DNA from: Prosthecobacter sp.
GTDB taxonomy: Bacteria; Verrucomicrobiota; Verrucomicrobiia; Verrucomicrobiales; Verrucomicrobiaceae
Length of the DNA stretch: 5,466 bases
Direction of reading: 5' to 3'
Assembly: GCA_025869455.1 (NCBI GenBank)
Contig: JAOZVT010000775.1
Location: 1-5,466, forward strand
Shown here: positions 4,929-5,466 of the stretch, one piece after another
Layout: every line of letters starts with the position of its first letter
Numbering within the stretch: position 1 is the stretch's first letter
Position numbers and translations under genes: made by a program
Notes under the pieces: generated by a model
What the model was told of the DNA's origin: nothing
Databases searched by the model: none
Seen by the model: only the letters and a program-made list of their open reading frames with translations

Positions 4929-5466
4929 TCAGGCACGTTTGACCATGGATTCATAGGCGCGTTTGACATACTCCCAGTTCACCACATTCCACCAAGCATC
5001 AATGTAGCGTTCCCGATCATCCTGATATTGCTCGTAGTAGCTATGCTCCCAGAGATCTAAAGCTAAGATAGGCCTTCCTGAATCCTGCCAGGGGACATGG
5101 TCCTTCATCATTGGGTTGTCTTCATTGGCGGTCGTGGTCGCGATGAGACACCCGTCTTGACGGTAAATGAGCCAAGCCCAACCTGAACTGGGCATACCCA
5201 TGGCCTGTTCTTTGAAAACTCGGCGAAAAGTTTTGATGCTGCCAAAGTCTTCCTGAATGGCCCTGGCAAGTTTACCTTGGGGGCCTGACGGACCTGTGTC
5301 TGCGGGGCATAGCGTGCGCCAAAAAAGCGTGTGATTGATGTGGCCTCCTCCGGCTTGGCGAATGGTTTGAACGGCCTCCGTGGAGAGTTGCTGTGGGGCT
5401 TGAAAAGAAACCCCTAATTTGACCAGTTTCCCCAAAGGCATTCTAAAGTCTTTCTTGGGCGGGTGG
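4929..5466 (-). CDS. Superoxide dismutase, Mn/Fe family (Mn-type), N-terminus beyond the window
   Basis: The enzyme dismutes superoxide to oxygen and hydrogen peroxide. Three of the four metal ligands are visible: the His of GGGHINHTLFW (codon 5331-5333) and the Asp and His of LDLWEHSYY. The first His ligand and gateway Tyr belong to the N-terminal hairpin, which lies past the right edge. The frame stays open to the edge (HPPKKDFR before the Met at 5439-5441), so that Met is internal, not the start. Numbered from it, the ligands are H37, D129 and H133. SSGWAWL (85-91), YQDDRERYI (139-147) and WNVVNW (151-156) also fit the family. GGGH is the Mn-type form of the first metal-type marker. The second marker, normally NQDNP in Mn enzymes, reads NEDNP (E107). 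No signal peptide can be assessed. It may share a transcript with the 363-residue protein downstream. Confidence 0.92.
   Translation of the reverse strand, partial: HPPKKDFRMPLGKLVKLGVSFQAPQQLSTEAVQTIRQAGGGHINHTLFWRTLCPADTGPSGPQGKLARAIQEDFGSIKTFRRVFKEQAMGMPSSGWAWLIYRQDGCLIATTTANEDNPMMKDHVPWQDSGRPILALDLWEHSYYEQYQDDRERYIDAWWNVVNWEYVKRAYESMVKRA

Noticed and set aside
4929..5441. The superoxide dismutase as a complete short gene starting at 5441
   Set aside because: The family needs an N-terminal helical hairpin carrying the first His ligand, and the frame stays open to the window edge, so the gene is cut by the window rather than truncated in the genome.

Overview
The window looks like ordinary chromosomal DNA from a free-living bacterium. 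The gene set (MidA-type methyltransferase, tandem TM2 protein, DhnA-type aldolase, several Sec-exported proteins of unknown role), the balanced base composition judged by eye, and the scarcity of Shine-Dalgarno sequences suggest a member of the Verrucomicrobiota or a neighbouring PVC lineage. This taxonomic guess is an inference from style, not from a database match. I see no insertion sequence, phage gene, CRISPR array or integration scar.

Layout. At the left edge (1-228, minus strand) is the N-terminal part of a MidA/NDUFAF7-family SAM-dependent methyltransferase that runs out of the window. A divergent intergenic region separates it from a small membrane protein made of two TM2 repeats (327-734, plus). 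After two hairpins, one of them a probable terminator, the plus strand continues with an exported stand-alone metallo-beta-lactamase-fold hydrolase (843-1892), a DhnA/FbaB-type class I aldolase (2024-2818), and 22 bp later a small exported protein, probably with a jelly-roll fold (2841-3488). A complete tRNA-Asp(GTC) with encoded CCA follows (3570-3646), with its own candidate promoter and a strong intrinsic terminator.

From about 3710 onward the genes are on the minus strand and converge on the tRNA. The first read from the right edge is a Mn-type superoxide dismutase whose N-terminus lies beyond the window (4929-5466). After 83 bp comes a 363-residue exported protein of unknown function (3754-4845). 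A hairpin lies between that protein's stop codon and the tRNA terminator.

How the genes fit together. There is no obvious single pathway. The aldolase and the small exported protein are close enough to share a transcript, and the superoxide dismutase and the 363-residue protein may do so. The rest looks like a collection of housekeeping and envelope genes. I found no convincing new multi-gene system. The points most worth a second look are a Gln-to-Glu change at the second-sphere metal position of the superoxide dismutase, the unusual active-site loop of the aldolase, and the exported proteins with no assigned role.
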